DNA of 64,000 nucleotides from an uncultured Clostridia bacterium. Lineage in GTDB: Bacteria > Bacillota > Clostridia > Lachnospirales > Cellulosilyticaceae. The DNA lies in the NCBI GenBank assembly GCA_937921505.1, contig CAKZUB010000006.1:1-64000 (forward strand), written 5' to 3'. This document shows, in pieces, positions 7,715 to 16,113 of the stretch (its first letter is position 1; every line of letters begins with the position of its first letter). The translations under genes were made by a program, and so were the position numbers. The notes beneath the pieces are model-generated. The model had not been told where the DNA came from and ran no database searches. It saw only the letters and a list, made by a program, of their open reading frames with translations.

Positions 7715-8605
7715 TTATTCCTTTAATGAACCAATCATAACCCCATGCACAAAATACTTTTGAACAAATGGATATACTAAGATAATTGGAACTGTGGCTA
7801 CCATCATAGTTGCCATCACTAAAGATTGTGTAGTAAAGGAAGATGTTCTTGCCATTGCATCTAGGGCTGCTCCATTAGCATTATCTAGTTCTTGCATTAC
7901 ATTGGAATTAATAACTTGTCTTAAAATGGATTGAATAGGTAATAACTTGTTATTATTGATAAAAATACTTGCATTGAACCATTCATTCCAGTGATATACT
8001 GCCGTAAAAAGCGTTATTGTTGCAATAACGGGTTTAGATAGTGGTAAAATAATTTTTGTAAATGTCTGCAAATAATTGCATCCATCAATCTGCGCAGATT
8101 CTTCCAATCCTTTTGGGAGCTGCATAAAAAATGTTCTAAAAATGATCATGTACCAAATATTTACTAAGAACGGAATAACCATGGACCAAAAACTATTCAA
8201 TAATCCTACATTTCTAATTAATAAGAAAAATGGTATTAATCCTCCGTTAAAGTACATTGTAAAGATACATGCTGTAGTAAAAAACTTTCTTCCTATTAAC
8301 TCCTTTTTAGCTAGGCCATAGGCAAGCATGGCATTAACTATGATTCCTAAACTCGTAGCTATAATTGTTCTGAAAGAAGAAATCATAAAGGCCCTCATGA
8401 GTTGTGGCCTTTGAAATACCACTTTATAGTTATCTAGGGTGAACACCCTCGGCCAAAATGCTAATCCACCTCTTGCCGTATCTGTTCCTACGTTAAGAGA
8501 GATGATCAGAGCATTCCAAAACGGATAAATCATTATAAAACCTATTAAAATAAGAATGACATAAATAATTCCATTCATAATTTTTTCTGAAACAGTAAGC
8601 TTCAC
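7715..8605 (-). CDS. ABC sugar importer permease, LplC/YtcP type
   Basis: The 296-residue permease has six membrane helices. It carries the EAA loop of binding-protein-dependent importers (ESAQIDGCNYLQTFTKIILP) that docks to the ATPase, and it ends with KYFVHGVMIGSLKE, characteristic of the LplC/YtcP subgroup. Translation starts at a GTG with GGAGGTGG upstream. It forms a heterodimer with the LplB-type permease encoded 32 bp upstream. No ATPase gene is present in the operon. CUT1 importers of this class in Firmicutes usually borrow a shared MsmX-type ATPase, so one is expected elsewhere in the genome. Confidence 0.88.
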   Translation of the reverse strand: MKLTVSEKIMNGIIYVILILIGFIMIYPFWNALIISLNVGTDTARGGLAFWPRVFTLDNYKVVFQRPQLMRAFMISSFRTIIATSLGIIVNAMLAYGLAKKELIGRKFFTTACIFTMYFNGGLIPFFLLIRNVGLLNSFWSMVIPFLVNIWYMIIFRTFFMQLPKGLEESAQIDGCNYLQTFTKIILPLSKPVIATITLFTAVYHWNEWFNASIFINNNKLLPIQSILRQVINSNVMQELDNANGAALDAMARTSSFTTQSLVMATMMVATVPIILVYPFVQKYFVHGVMIGSLKE

Positions 8606-8637
8606 TGTACCACCTCCTTCTACATTGTACTTATTGA

Positions 8638-9636
8638 TTAAAAGAAACTATTTTCTGATACTTTTCTAGAAAAGCTATTTGCCATTAATAAAAGAATTAC
8701 ACCTACTAATGATCTAAAAACGCCTACTGCTGTAGCATACGCAAATCGCATATTTTGAATACCATATCGGAATACATGTATATCAATTACTTCTGATACA
8801 GATCTCAAAATTGCATTCTGTCCATTGTTGGTTAATAAAAGAATATCTTCAAAACCGGCACTCAATATGTTGCTAATAGCCAAAATCAAATAGATAGTGA
8901 TTACAGGTGCAATGCAAGGTAATGTAATTTGAAACATCTGTCTTAATTTTCCTGCTCCGTCGATAGATGCAGCTTCATAAAGCCCTGGATCGATTCCTGC
9001 AATAGCTGCCAAGTAAATAATAGAATTGTACCCGACACCCTTCCATACATTAGTGGATACTAAAATTGTCCAAAAATACTTAGGAATAGTTAACCAGTTA
9101 ACAGATTCATCAAGTAAACCAATACTCTGCAGAGCCGTATTGAAACTTCCTGTTTCTGCTGAAAGAAGTTGACTAACAAGTCCACCAACAATTACCCACG
9201 AAATAAAGTGGGGTAGGTAACTTATAGTTTGAAATACTTTTTTAAACCCTGAGCTTCTAACCTCATTGATCATTACTGCCAATATAATAGGTGCTGGGAA
9301 CCCAAATACAAGTTTAGCTAAACTTATACCCAATGTATTCCGCATGATTACAAAAAAACTGGGATCGCTAAAGAACTCTTTAAAGTTATCAAAACCAACC
9401 CATGCACTTTCTGCAAATCCTTTATGTAATGAAAAGTCTTTAAAAGCAATTAAGACTCCCCACATCGGAATATAAGCAAAAATAAATAATAATAATAGTC
9501 CCGGAACTACCATTAATTGAAGGTCCCATTGTGCGAAATAGCTAAGAAGCAATTCTTTTAAATTTATTTTTTTTCTCATTTTCATGAGCATAGATTGATT
9601 AGTTAAAATCTCTTTTTCATTTTCTTTTATTTTCAC
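8638..9636 (-). CDS. ABC sugar importer permease, LplB/YteP type
   Basis: The 332-residue permease has a roughly 40-residue cytoplasmic N-terminus and then six helices. The hallmark LplB segment FAYIPMWGVLIAFKDFSLHK follows the first helix, and the EAA loop reads EAASIDGAGKLRQMFQITLP. It starts at a GTG with GGGAGGA upstream. It is the first gene of the three-gene importer operon, separated by about 200 bp and a terminator from the YesM gene. The adjacent YesN/YesM pair most likely activates this promoter, as in known lpl/yes systems. The substrate is not determined. Confidence 0.88.
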   Translation of the reverse strand: MKIKENEKEILTNQSMLMKMRKKINLKELLLSYFAQWDLQLMVVPGLLLLFIFAYIPMWGVLIAFKDFSLHKGFAESAWVGFDNFKEFFSDPSFFVIMRNTLGISLAKLVFGFPAPIILAVMINEVRSSGFKKVFQTISYLPHFISWVIVGGLVSQLLSAETGSFNTALQSIGLLDESVNWLTIPKYFWTILVSTNVWKGVGYNSIIYLAAIAGIDPGLYEAASIDGAGKLRQMFQITLPCIAPVITIYLILAISNILSAGFEDILLLTNNGQNAILRSVSEVIDIHVFRYGIQNMRFAYATAVGVFRSLVGVILLLMANSFSRKVSENSFF

Positions 9637-9825
9637 GCTGTCTTCCTCCCTTCATTGTTTATAATACTATTGTACGAACTTATACAAATTTCGTCTATCA
9701 TACTAAACAACGATACTTTTACTTTTTCAACGGAATATATATAATTCTTACAACGATTACCTTTAAATCATTTTCTTCATTGTTTACTATATCCTATTTA
9801 CACCCTGCTTTTTGATTTTTTTATA

Positions 9826-9860
9826 ATAAAAAGCACACAGATTATTTGCAATCTGTGTGC
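9826..9860 (-). terminator. Terminator overlapping the end of the yesM-type gene
   Basis: GCACACAGATT pairs with AATCTGTGTGC around a 6-base loop and is followed by T5 on the minus strand. The last codons and stop (9842) of the sensor kinase gene lie inside the hairpin, so translation and termination are physically linked. It separates the regulator genes from the importer operon. Confidence 0.8.
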
Positions 9861-11608
9861 CCTTTGCTATTGCTAATTTTACTGTTTTCTTGATAATAAG
9901 GAAGCATCAATCCTACAGTAGTCCCTTCTCCTAATATGCTGCTCACCGTCACACCATATTTATCACCAAACTGCAATTTGATCCTCTGGTCTACATTAAA
10001 CATACCGTATCCTTTTCTTGTATGACTATCAAGTAATATCTGTTTAAGTACTTCATCAGTCATCCCAATACCATCATCAATAATCTTCATAAAAATATTT
10101 CCATCTTCCTTATATACCTTAATCTGTATATGCATGGTATCTTGATACCATGCATGTTCAAGAACATTTTCTACAAACGGTTGCAAAATAAATTTAATGG
10201 TATCATACCACAATACATCCTCATCAAGATCATAGCTTACATTAAGACGATCTCCAAATTTGATCGTTTGAATGGTAATGTACGCCTTAATCTGCTCTAT
10301 TTCTTCTCTAATACTTATAATCATCCTACCCTCGTTTAAAGTAAGCCTGCAGAACTTCGCTAAGGCCATGATCATCATATGTAACTCTTCAATCTTACCT
10401 AGCTTTGCCAAACGACTAATAGAAGAAAGCGTATTATATAAGAAATGTGGATTGATTTGTGCTTGTAAAAGTTGTAACTCAATTTCTTTTCTTTGTAAAC
10501 CCGTCACATATACTTCATGAATTAATTTTTGGATAGTTTCTGCCATATTATTAAGTACACTCATGATCTGCCTAAACTCATCATCTCCCTTTTGTTCAAT
10601 TCTATAGGAAAAATGTCCGTTTTTAAACATTTCAATGCCATAAATAATCTTATTGATATTACTAGATAAAACTTTTGAGAGAAAAATACTAAATAAAACT
10701 AAGACAAAGAGTATAACAAAACAAATCATAACTGTTAAATAGAGTAAGCTCGTTGCATTTTCTTTCAAGTCTCTTAGCGGCACAAAGGCAACTAATTTCC
10801 ATGATGTATTCTTAATCTGCTGATCAATTTTTAAATATCTTCCTTTTTGACCTACTACTTCAGATATTTTTCTTTCTTCGGGTATACTGTAGTATAGAAT
10901 TTGATCCGTTTCATCCATTACAATTAAGCTACTATTGCTTGCGACTTTTTGATAATCAACAGCACTAAACAAACGAGCTAAACTTATATCTATTTTAATA
11001 ATTCCAATATTAACTAAGTTTTTAAAATCAACTTGATTTCTAATTAAAGAAATAACTCCATTTTTATCATTGTTGTACATAACTTCCCAATTCCAATTGT
11101 AATTATTGCTTAATAGATTTTGATACCAGTCTTCATTTTGAATACGGTTTAAATGATAGATGTTAAAACTATTGCGGTTTAAAAATTCATTATCCCTTAG
11201 TGGGTCTGTATAATACACTTCTGGTATGGTTTGATTTGCAGTATATATCGATAACCGTATATCTTCCTCTACCGCTTGAAATAAATTTCCACGATCAATA
11301 ATTTCTTTTACCGCTTTTGGCTTTTGCTCTATAGCGTAGTAAGTGGAAAAACGTTGTTGTAACTCTTGATCGGAATAAATAATATCTGATATTCTCTGTA
11401 AGAGCTCTTGTTTGTATCCAATATTGTCTTGTATTTGAATCAATGTCCCTTGTATATTAGATTTAACATGTTCTTTCATGATATTGTAAGAATTTACATA
11501 AGCAAAAGTACCAATAATAAATACTGGTACAAAAGAAAATAAAATATAAGAAATGATTAATTTATTGCGATAAGACGAAAATCTTATTTTCTCTTTTAAT
11601 AGGTACAT
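9842..11608 (-). CDS. YesM-type sensor histidine kinase (pair 1)
   Basis: The 588-residue membrane kinase has one helix near the N-terminus (SYRNKLIISYILFSFVPVFI), a roughly 250-residue extracellular sensor region, and a second helix near residues 290-312. HAMP, His_kinase (QAQINPHFLYNTLSSISRL, phospho-His) and HATPase domains follow (ILQPFVENVLEHAW, DDGIGM, GYGMFNVDQRIKLQFG). ATG 11608 is chosen over the TTG-frame start at 11626, because GGAGG lies 9 bases upstream and it overlaps the yesN stop by 13 bp. It senses an extracellular sugar or the loaded binding protein and phosphorylates the adjacent regulator, probably to induce the glycan locus. Confidence 0.88.
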   Translation of the reverse strand: MYLLKEKIRFSSYRNKLIISYILFSFVPVFIIGTFAYVNSYNIMKEHVKSNIQGTLIQIQDNIGYKQELLQRISDIIYSDQELQQRFSTYYAIEQKPKAVKEIIDRGNLFQAVEEDIRLSIYTANQTIPEVYYTDPLRDNEFLNRNSFNIYHLNRIQNEDWYQNLLSNNYNWNWEVMYNNDKNGVISLIRNQVDFKNLVNIGIIKIDISLARLFSAVDYQKVASNSSLIVMDETDQILYYSIPEERKISEVVGQKGRYLKIDQQIKNTSWKLVAFVPLRDLKENATSLLYLTVMICFVILFVLVLFSIFLSKVLSSNINKIIYGIEMFKNGHFSYRIEQKGDDEFRQIMSVLNNMAETIQKLIHEVYVTGLQRKEIELQLLQAQINPHFLYNTLSSISRLAKLGKIEELHMMIMALAKFCRLTLNEGRMIISIREEIEQIKAYITIQTIKFGDRLNVSYDLDEDVLWYDTIKFILQPFVENVLEHAWYQDTMHIQIKVYKEDGNIFMKIIDDGIGMTDEVLKQILLDSHTRKGYGMFNVDQRIKLQFGDKYGVTVSSILGEGTTVGLMLPYYQENSKISNSKGHTDCK

Positions 11609-13194
11609 GATTCCTGTCCTCCACATTCTTTTCTATAATCTCCAGGAGTTACACCCATATTTTCTTTAAATTGCCTGCTAAAATAGGTTAAATTTTTATA
11701 GCCTACTGCATCTGCTATCTCATATACTTTCATCCTTGTATCACGTAGCAATTCACAAGCTTTTTCAATCCTCTTATTGATTAAAAAATTACTGAAATTT
11801 TCAGTCATTTCTTCTTTAAAAATATATCCTAGATAATTTGGAGAAAACGCAAAATGATCTGCTACTTCTTGTAGTGTTAGCCGTTCTCCTAAATTTCCTT
11901 CTATATATTCAATAACGTCTACAATTAATTTATAGTTAGGCCTTTGTTTTTTCTTATATAAACTTTCTGCTACTTTATACATCTTGTCACTTAACCATGT
12001 TTGTAATGCTTCCATTGTTTCAAATTGAAACAATTCATTTAGATATTGTAATTTATTCCCAATGATTTGATATAAGTTTTCATTCATAGATATTAATTTG
12101 ACTTCAAACTCAAATAATGCGCTTACAAGAAAAGTATAGACAGTCATTTTATCTTGTAGTTCACCTATAAAACAAAATAGTTTACTCAAAGATGAATCAA
12201 TTTGTTTTAAGTCATATGCAGCAACTGCATTAAATAAGGAAGATAGAAGGTTATTAAAATCCCCTAATTCTTTAACCGTCTTCTCTGTAATATCTTCAAC
12301 TCTAATAATATTTTGTTTATGAAGGAACATTTTATGCTGTAATGCTTTTTCTGCTTGTTTGTAAGATTCTTCAATCCCGTGTATATCATTTACAACCCTT
12401 CCCATTCCAATGGTAATTGTAAATTCTGAATGTATTTCAACTAAATTAACTAACTGCATCAACCTCTGCTGTGCTTCTTCTGCTGACCCTTCTAGGATAA
12501 TAGCTATCTTATGGTGCGTTGTTTTATAATAGCGTCCTACCTTTTGTGTACAAATCTGTGTAGTAATCCTTCTGACTATATTGGATAAGATCTCTTTTCT
12601 CTCTTGTGGTAAATATTTGCTCAACTTTAACTGTAAATTATCAATTTCTACCACCGCAACGGAAAGTGATTTATGTTTCCAATGTATATTACACCTGTCT
12701 AATAGTGTGGTAATAGTACTTTCATTAAATGAGCCTTCTAATAACTCACTGATCACCTGATTTTCTAAGTAGGGAATAGACTGGTTGTATATCTTTTTCA
12801 TTTGATGCGAAGCTCTCTCTTCTTCTATTTGCCTTACCACATTTTGAATCACTTCAATTAATTCGCCATCATCTACTGGTTTTAATACATAACCGCTTGC
12901 TTTCATGCGTATGGCTTCTTGGGCATATTCAAAGTCTTGATATCCACTAATAAAAACAGACTTTAAACAGGGTAATTTCTTTTTGGCCTCATCAAACAAT
13001 GTAAGACCTGACATAATAGGCATTTTTATATCTGATACTAATAAATCTACATGGTGTCCCTCTATTACTTTTAATGCCTCAAAGCCACTATAGACTGCCC
13101 CTATTACCTGAAGCCCAAGATCCTCCCAAGGTACTAATTTAATTAATCCTTCTAGACCTAAGGCTTCATCATCTACCAGTAATACATTATACAT
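11596..13194 (-). CDS. YesN-type AraC response regulator (pair 1)
   Basis: The 532-residue regulator has a receiver domain with phospho-acceptor Asp55 (LLVSDIKMP). A long middle region follows, and then a C-terminal AraC double helix-turn-helix (LTLQEVADHFAFSPNYLGYI and IADAVGYKNLTYFSRQFKEN). GGAGG lies 6 bases before ATG 13194, and a near-consensus promoter lies at 13237-13264. It is transcribed with the YesM-type kinase, overlapping it. Regulators of this family activate adjacent carbohydrate transport and hydrolase genes. The flanking importer and glycosidases are its most likely targets, but no binding site can be read directly. Confidence 0.9.
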   Translation of the reverse strand: MYNVLLVDDEALGLEGLIKLVPWEDLGLQVIGAVYSGFEALKVIEGHHVDLLVSDIKMPIMSGLTLFDEAKKKLPCLKSVFISGYQDFEYAQEAIRMKASGYVLKPVDDGELIEVIQNVVRQIEEERASHQMKKIYNQSIPYLENQVISELLEGSFNESTITTLLDRCNIHWKHKSLSVAVVEIDNLQLKLSKYLPQERKEILSNIVRRITTQICTQKVGRYYKTTHHKIAIILEGSAEEAQQRLMQLVNLVEIHSEFTITIGMGRVVNDIHGIEESYKQAEKALQHKMFLHKQNIIRVEDITEKTVKELGDFNNLLSSLFNAVAAYDLKQIDSSLSKLFCFIGELQDKMTVYTFLVSALFEFEVKLISMNENLYQIIGNKLQYLNELFQFETMEALQTWLSDKMYKVAESLYKKKQRPNYKLIVDVIEYIEGNLGERLTLQEVADHFAFSPNYLGYIFKEEMTENFSNFLINKRIEKACELLRDTRMKVYEIADAVGYKNLTYFSRQFKENMGVTPGDYRKECGGQESCTY

Positions 13195-13236
13195 AAAACT
13201 CCTCCATAGTTGCGCTAGTTTGCGTCTTATAATCTC

Positions 13237-13264
13237 ATTATAGTTGTTTTGAACAAAAATTCAA
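13237..13264 (-). promoter_or_regulatory. Promoter for the yesN-yesM pair 1
   Basis: On the minus strand TTGAAT (13259-13264) and TATAAT (13237-13242) are separated by 16 bp. They lie about 45 bp before the yesN start, consistent with a vegetative sigma-A promoter independent of the GH74-like gene upstream. Confidence 0.6.
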
Positions 13265-13415
13265 ATGCAATCATTTATATCTCAAAGACATTGATTATTT
13301 CTATTTTTAGTTGTTCAATAGCATCCATGGAAATATATACATTATTTACTGTATCCATTCATATTTAAAATATACTTATACTTCAAAAACATCAATTAAC
13401 TTCTCCCCTTTTATA

Positions 13416-15635
13416 TCATCCCTCTATCTTATCTGCATAAAAAGCCCCATTCCCGCAAGATACAGCGTGAATCCTGCCTGTGCTTTTTTCTACTGCAATT
13501 CCTTTCCAACGAATAGCCCCCAAGGAGGCATCATATAAATCCACCCATGTCCGTCCTTCATCTTTGCTATAATAAATAGAGGATTTACACGGGGACCAGT
13601 ACAATGGTTCACTTGCAATATATATTTCTGCTTCTGACATTCCTCCGATTTCTATAGAAGTTGCATTAAAGACTTCGTCCTCTGCTGGAAAAAGTTTCTT
13701 CCATGTATCTCCATAGTCTTCACTTTTCCACAATCCTTCTCCAATAAATCCAGCATAAAGATATCCTGACCTTACTGGGTCTGCTTTAATCACATTTAAT
13801 ACCGATGACTTTTTCTTTTTAAATGGAAGGTCCTTAGATATGTCTTTCCATGTTCTTCCCCCATCCTTTGTTCGAAAAAGCCCCTCCGTCCACTCTCCTA
13901 TATATAATATATCCCTTTCATGAGGGTCTACACACAATAATTGATTTGTTCCACACACGTTTTTAATTTGATAGACTACTACCGAATAGAGTTCTGCTTC
14001 AATCCAGTCTTTTTCATACGGTAATGCTTTGATATACTTTGGAAAAGGCAGTGTCATCTTGCTCCATGTTTCTCCCCAATCCATAGTCTTATAAAGACCT
14101 GCTCCCTCTGCAATAGCCCCATCAATATAAGCATAAAACCGACCTTTTTCAAAGCAATCCTCTGCCAACGCCTGTACAAATAGCCCTCCTGGCAAATCTA
14201 ACACAACCTCCACAGTAGACCCGTTATCTTTACTACGTAAAATAGCACTTTTTCTGTCTTTTCCTCTATGGCGCGCCCCATATAAAATAAAGTCCTTATC
14301 AAAACGTGAAGGGGTTAAAGCTGTACTTGATGTATATTTTGTTTTCTTTACTTGATTGTAACTGATGCCATTATCCTTACTTATTTCTGGGGCATGGTCT
14401 GCTACAACAAAATATACCTTTTGATCTTGGGATGGATGACAAAGAACATTCTCTATACAAGTAGTTTCTGTCCCTTTAAAGTCATTTCCACACCATGTTT
14501 CCCCTCCATTTTCACTAGCTGATACCCCATACCAATTACTCATGAATAACTTACTTGGATCTTGTATATCCACTCTAACCTTAGAAATCGCCCATCCGAT
14601 ATGTCTGATGGTCATATAATCTGGATACCCGGTGAAATCTTCCGATCTATGATGCCTTATTAACTGCCACGTTTCTCCTTTATCTCTAGACTGATAAATA
14701 GATACAGGTGCGGCAAAAGTATGATCTCCCAATACCACAGGTGCTGTATATACAATTGACGTATTATTTGGATCTGTTGTAATGGTGTTGTATTTTAAAT
14801 CTGGTAAATCACTTTGTTTTTTACGCCATGTTCTTCCCGCATCAGTACTTTTTAAAATGCCATTTGCTACGCAAGCTGCATGTAATAAATCTTTTTCTTC
14901 TTCATCAAATGCTAACTCTGCAAAATCGTATCCTTCATGTAAAACTTCCCATGTTCGCCCTTTATCTTGAGAACAATATAAACGCCCGACATGAGGTCTC
15001 TTAAAATCATGTAAAACAGTAAGCGAATCTTCTACTAACTCTACCTGTTCTGCCTCAATAGTGGTCACATCACTCACAGTACCAACATATAACCGATCTT
15101 TTACATAAGGATGAAATGCAACCAAACAAACTCTCTCATCTTTTAGCCCTCTATATTCCCACGTTTCACCTTCATCTTGGCTGCACCAAACGCCATTTGA
15201 GTATCCCCCAGTTACTACGCATTTAGCATCAAACGGATCTACTTGGATAACTTCCCCATACATTCTAGTCGGACCATTCCCATAATAGTCTACTTCATCA
15301 CATACTGTATACCACCGCTTTCCTCCATTTATTGTCTTATGTATACTTCCAAATATTTTTTTGTCTCTAGCTTCTCCTGAACATCTAAATAATATCTGAG
15401 TATCATGTGGGCTCATAGCAATACCACGTACACTATGATGATGACATAAATCCATCCCATTATTTATTGGCTTCCAACTCCGCCCATGATCTATGCTTTT
15501 AAAAACTCCTGCTACATCACAACGGGCATAGAGGATATGTGGATGATGCTTAGATTGTATAATTCCTGTAATATACCCTCCTCCGCCCATATACGATTGT
15601 TGCCATTTATACTTTACTTGTTCTTCCTTTTTCAT
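13416..15635 (-). CDS. GH74-like Asp-box beta-propeller protein
   Basis: The 739-residue protein contains about a dozen Asp-box (BNR) motifs of the form S-x-D-x-G-x-T-W, for example SQDEGETWEY, STDAGRTWRK, SKDEGRTWVD and TKDGGRTWKD. It also has the N-terminal GGGGYITGIIQSKHHPHILY signature of GH74-type twin seven-bladed propellers. GH74 enzymes are xyloglucanases, but those are secreted, while this one has no signal peptide and no carbohydrate-binding module. It could act on imported oligosaccharides or be a non-GH74 propeller. ATG 15635 is preferred over 15710 because GGTGGGGG lies upstream. It has its own upstream terminator-bounded gap and precedes the YesN/YesM pair. Confidence 0.75.
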   Translation of the reverse strand: MKKEEQVKYKWQQSYMGGGGYITGIIQSKHHPHILYARCDVAGVFKSIDHGRSWKPINNGMDLCHHHSVRGIAMSPHDTQILFRCSGEARDKKIFGSIHKTINGGKRWYTVCDEVDYYGNGPTRMYGEVIQVDPFDAKCVVTGGYSNGVWCSQDEGETWEYRGLKDERVCLVAFHPYVKDRLYVGTVSDVTTIEAEQVELVEDSLTVLHDFKRPHVGRLYCSQDKGRTWEVLHEGYDFAELAFDEEEKDLLHAACVANGILKSTDAGRTWRKKQSDLPDLKYNTITTDPNNTSIVYTAPVVLGDHTFAAPVSIYQSRDKGETWQLIRHHRSEDFTGYPDYMTIRHIGWAISKVRVDIQDPSKLFMSNWYGVSASENGGETWCGNDFKGTETTCIENVLCHPSQDQKVYFVVADHAPEISKDNGISYNQVKKTKYTSSTALTPSRFDKDFILYGARHRGKDRKSAILRSKDNGSTVEVVLDLPGGLFVQALAEDCFEKGRFYAYIDGAIAEGAGLYKTMDWGETWSKMTLPFPKYIKALPYEKDWIEAELYSVVVYQIKNVCGTNQLLCVDPHERDILYIGEWTEGLFRTKDGGRTWKDISKDLPFKKKKSSVLNVIKADPVRSGYLYAGFIGEGLWKSEDYGDTWKKLFPAEDEVFNATSIEIGGMSEAEIYIASEPLYWSPCKSSIYYSKDEGRTWVDLYDASLGAIRWKGIAVEKSTGRIHAVSCGNGAFYADKIEG

Positions 15636-15825
15636 TGTAATCCCCCACCTAAACAGTTTATTGTATAATATATATATTTTTTTCCATGTTCTTTTTCCTT
15701 TATTGTACATAATTCATAACAGATTGTACTACTTACATATTCAACTATTTATTATACATTTCAATTCAATTTTCAACACGGTTTACCCTCTTCAACTTCT
15801 AATAAATTGTGATTATCTTTCATGC

Positions 15826-15860
15826 AAAAAACACTTCCAGATAATTGGGAAGTGTTTTTT
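15826..15860. terminator. Bidirectional terminator after the zinc-ribbon gene
   Basis: AAAAAACACTTCC pairs with GGAAGTGTTTTTT around an 8-9 base loop, giving T-runs on both strands. On the minus strand it ends the epimerase/deacetylase/zinc-ribbon unit. Confidence 0.85.
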
Positions 15861-15879
15861 GGTTTTAAATTACTCATCT

Positions 15880-16113
15880 CTACTCATCTATCTTTTTTTC
15901 TGTTTGCCAAGGATGAGGCACAAACATCAAAGGATATTTCTGGTTTTGCAATACTTCGTAAAATCTTAAAATTTCTTCTTCTAACCCTGTATAACAACAT
16001 TTTTGGCAATAATATTCTTCTTCTTTATGATCGTAGCGAAGCATAATATCAATTTCTTTTGCAAAACATTCTGGGCAGCGATATGGATTTACGCTTTTTC
16101 GATTCTCATGCAT
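15880..16113 (-). CDS. Small zinc-ribbon protein in the glycan operon
   Basis: The 77-residue protein has two Cys pairs, YRCPECFAKE (Cys13 and Cys16) and YYCQKCCYTG, about 20 residues apart. This is the layout of a zinc ribbon. The rest is acidic and aromatic, with no other recognisable domain. GGAGGG lies 9 bases before ATG 16113, and the start overlaps the preceding deacetylase-fold gene by 25 bp, so the two are coupled. Such miniproteins inside hydrolase operons may be partner or assembly factors, but I know of no function for this one. The gene is intact and followed by a strong terminator. Confidence 0.65.
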   Translation of the reverse strand: MHENRKSVNPYRCPECFAKEIDIMLRYDHKEEEYYCQKCCYTGLEEEILRFYEVLQNQKYPLMFVPHPWQTEKKIDE

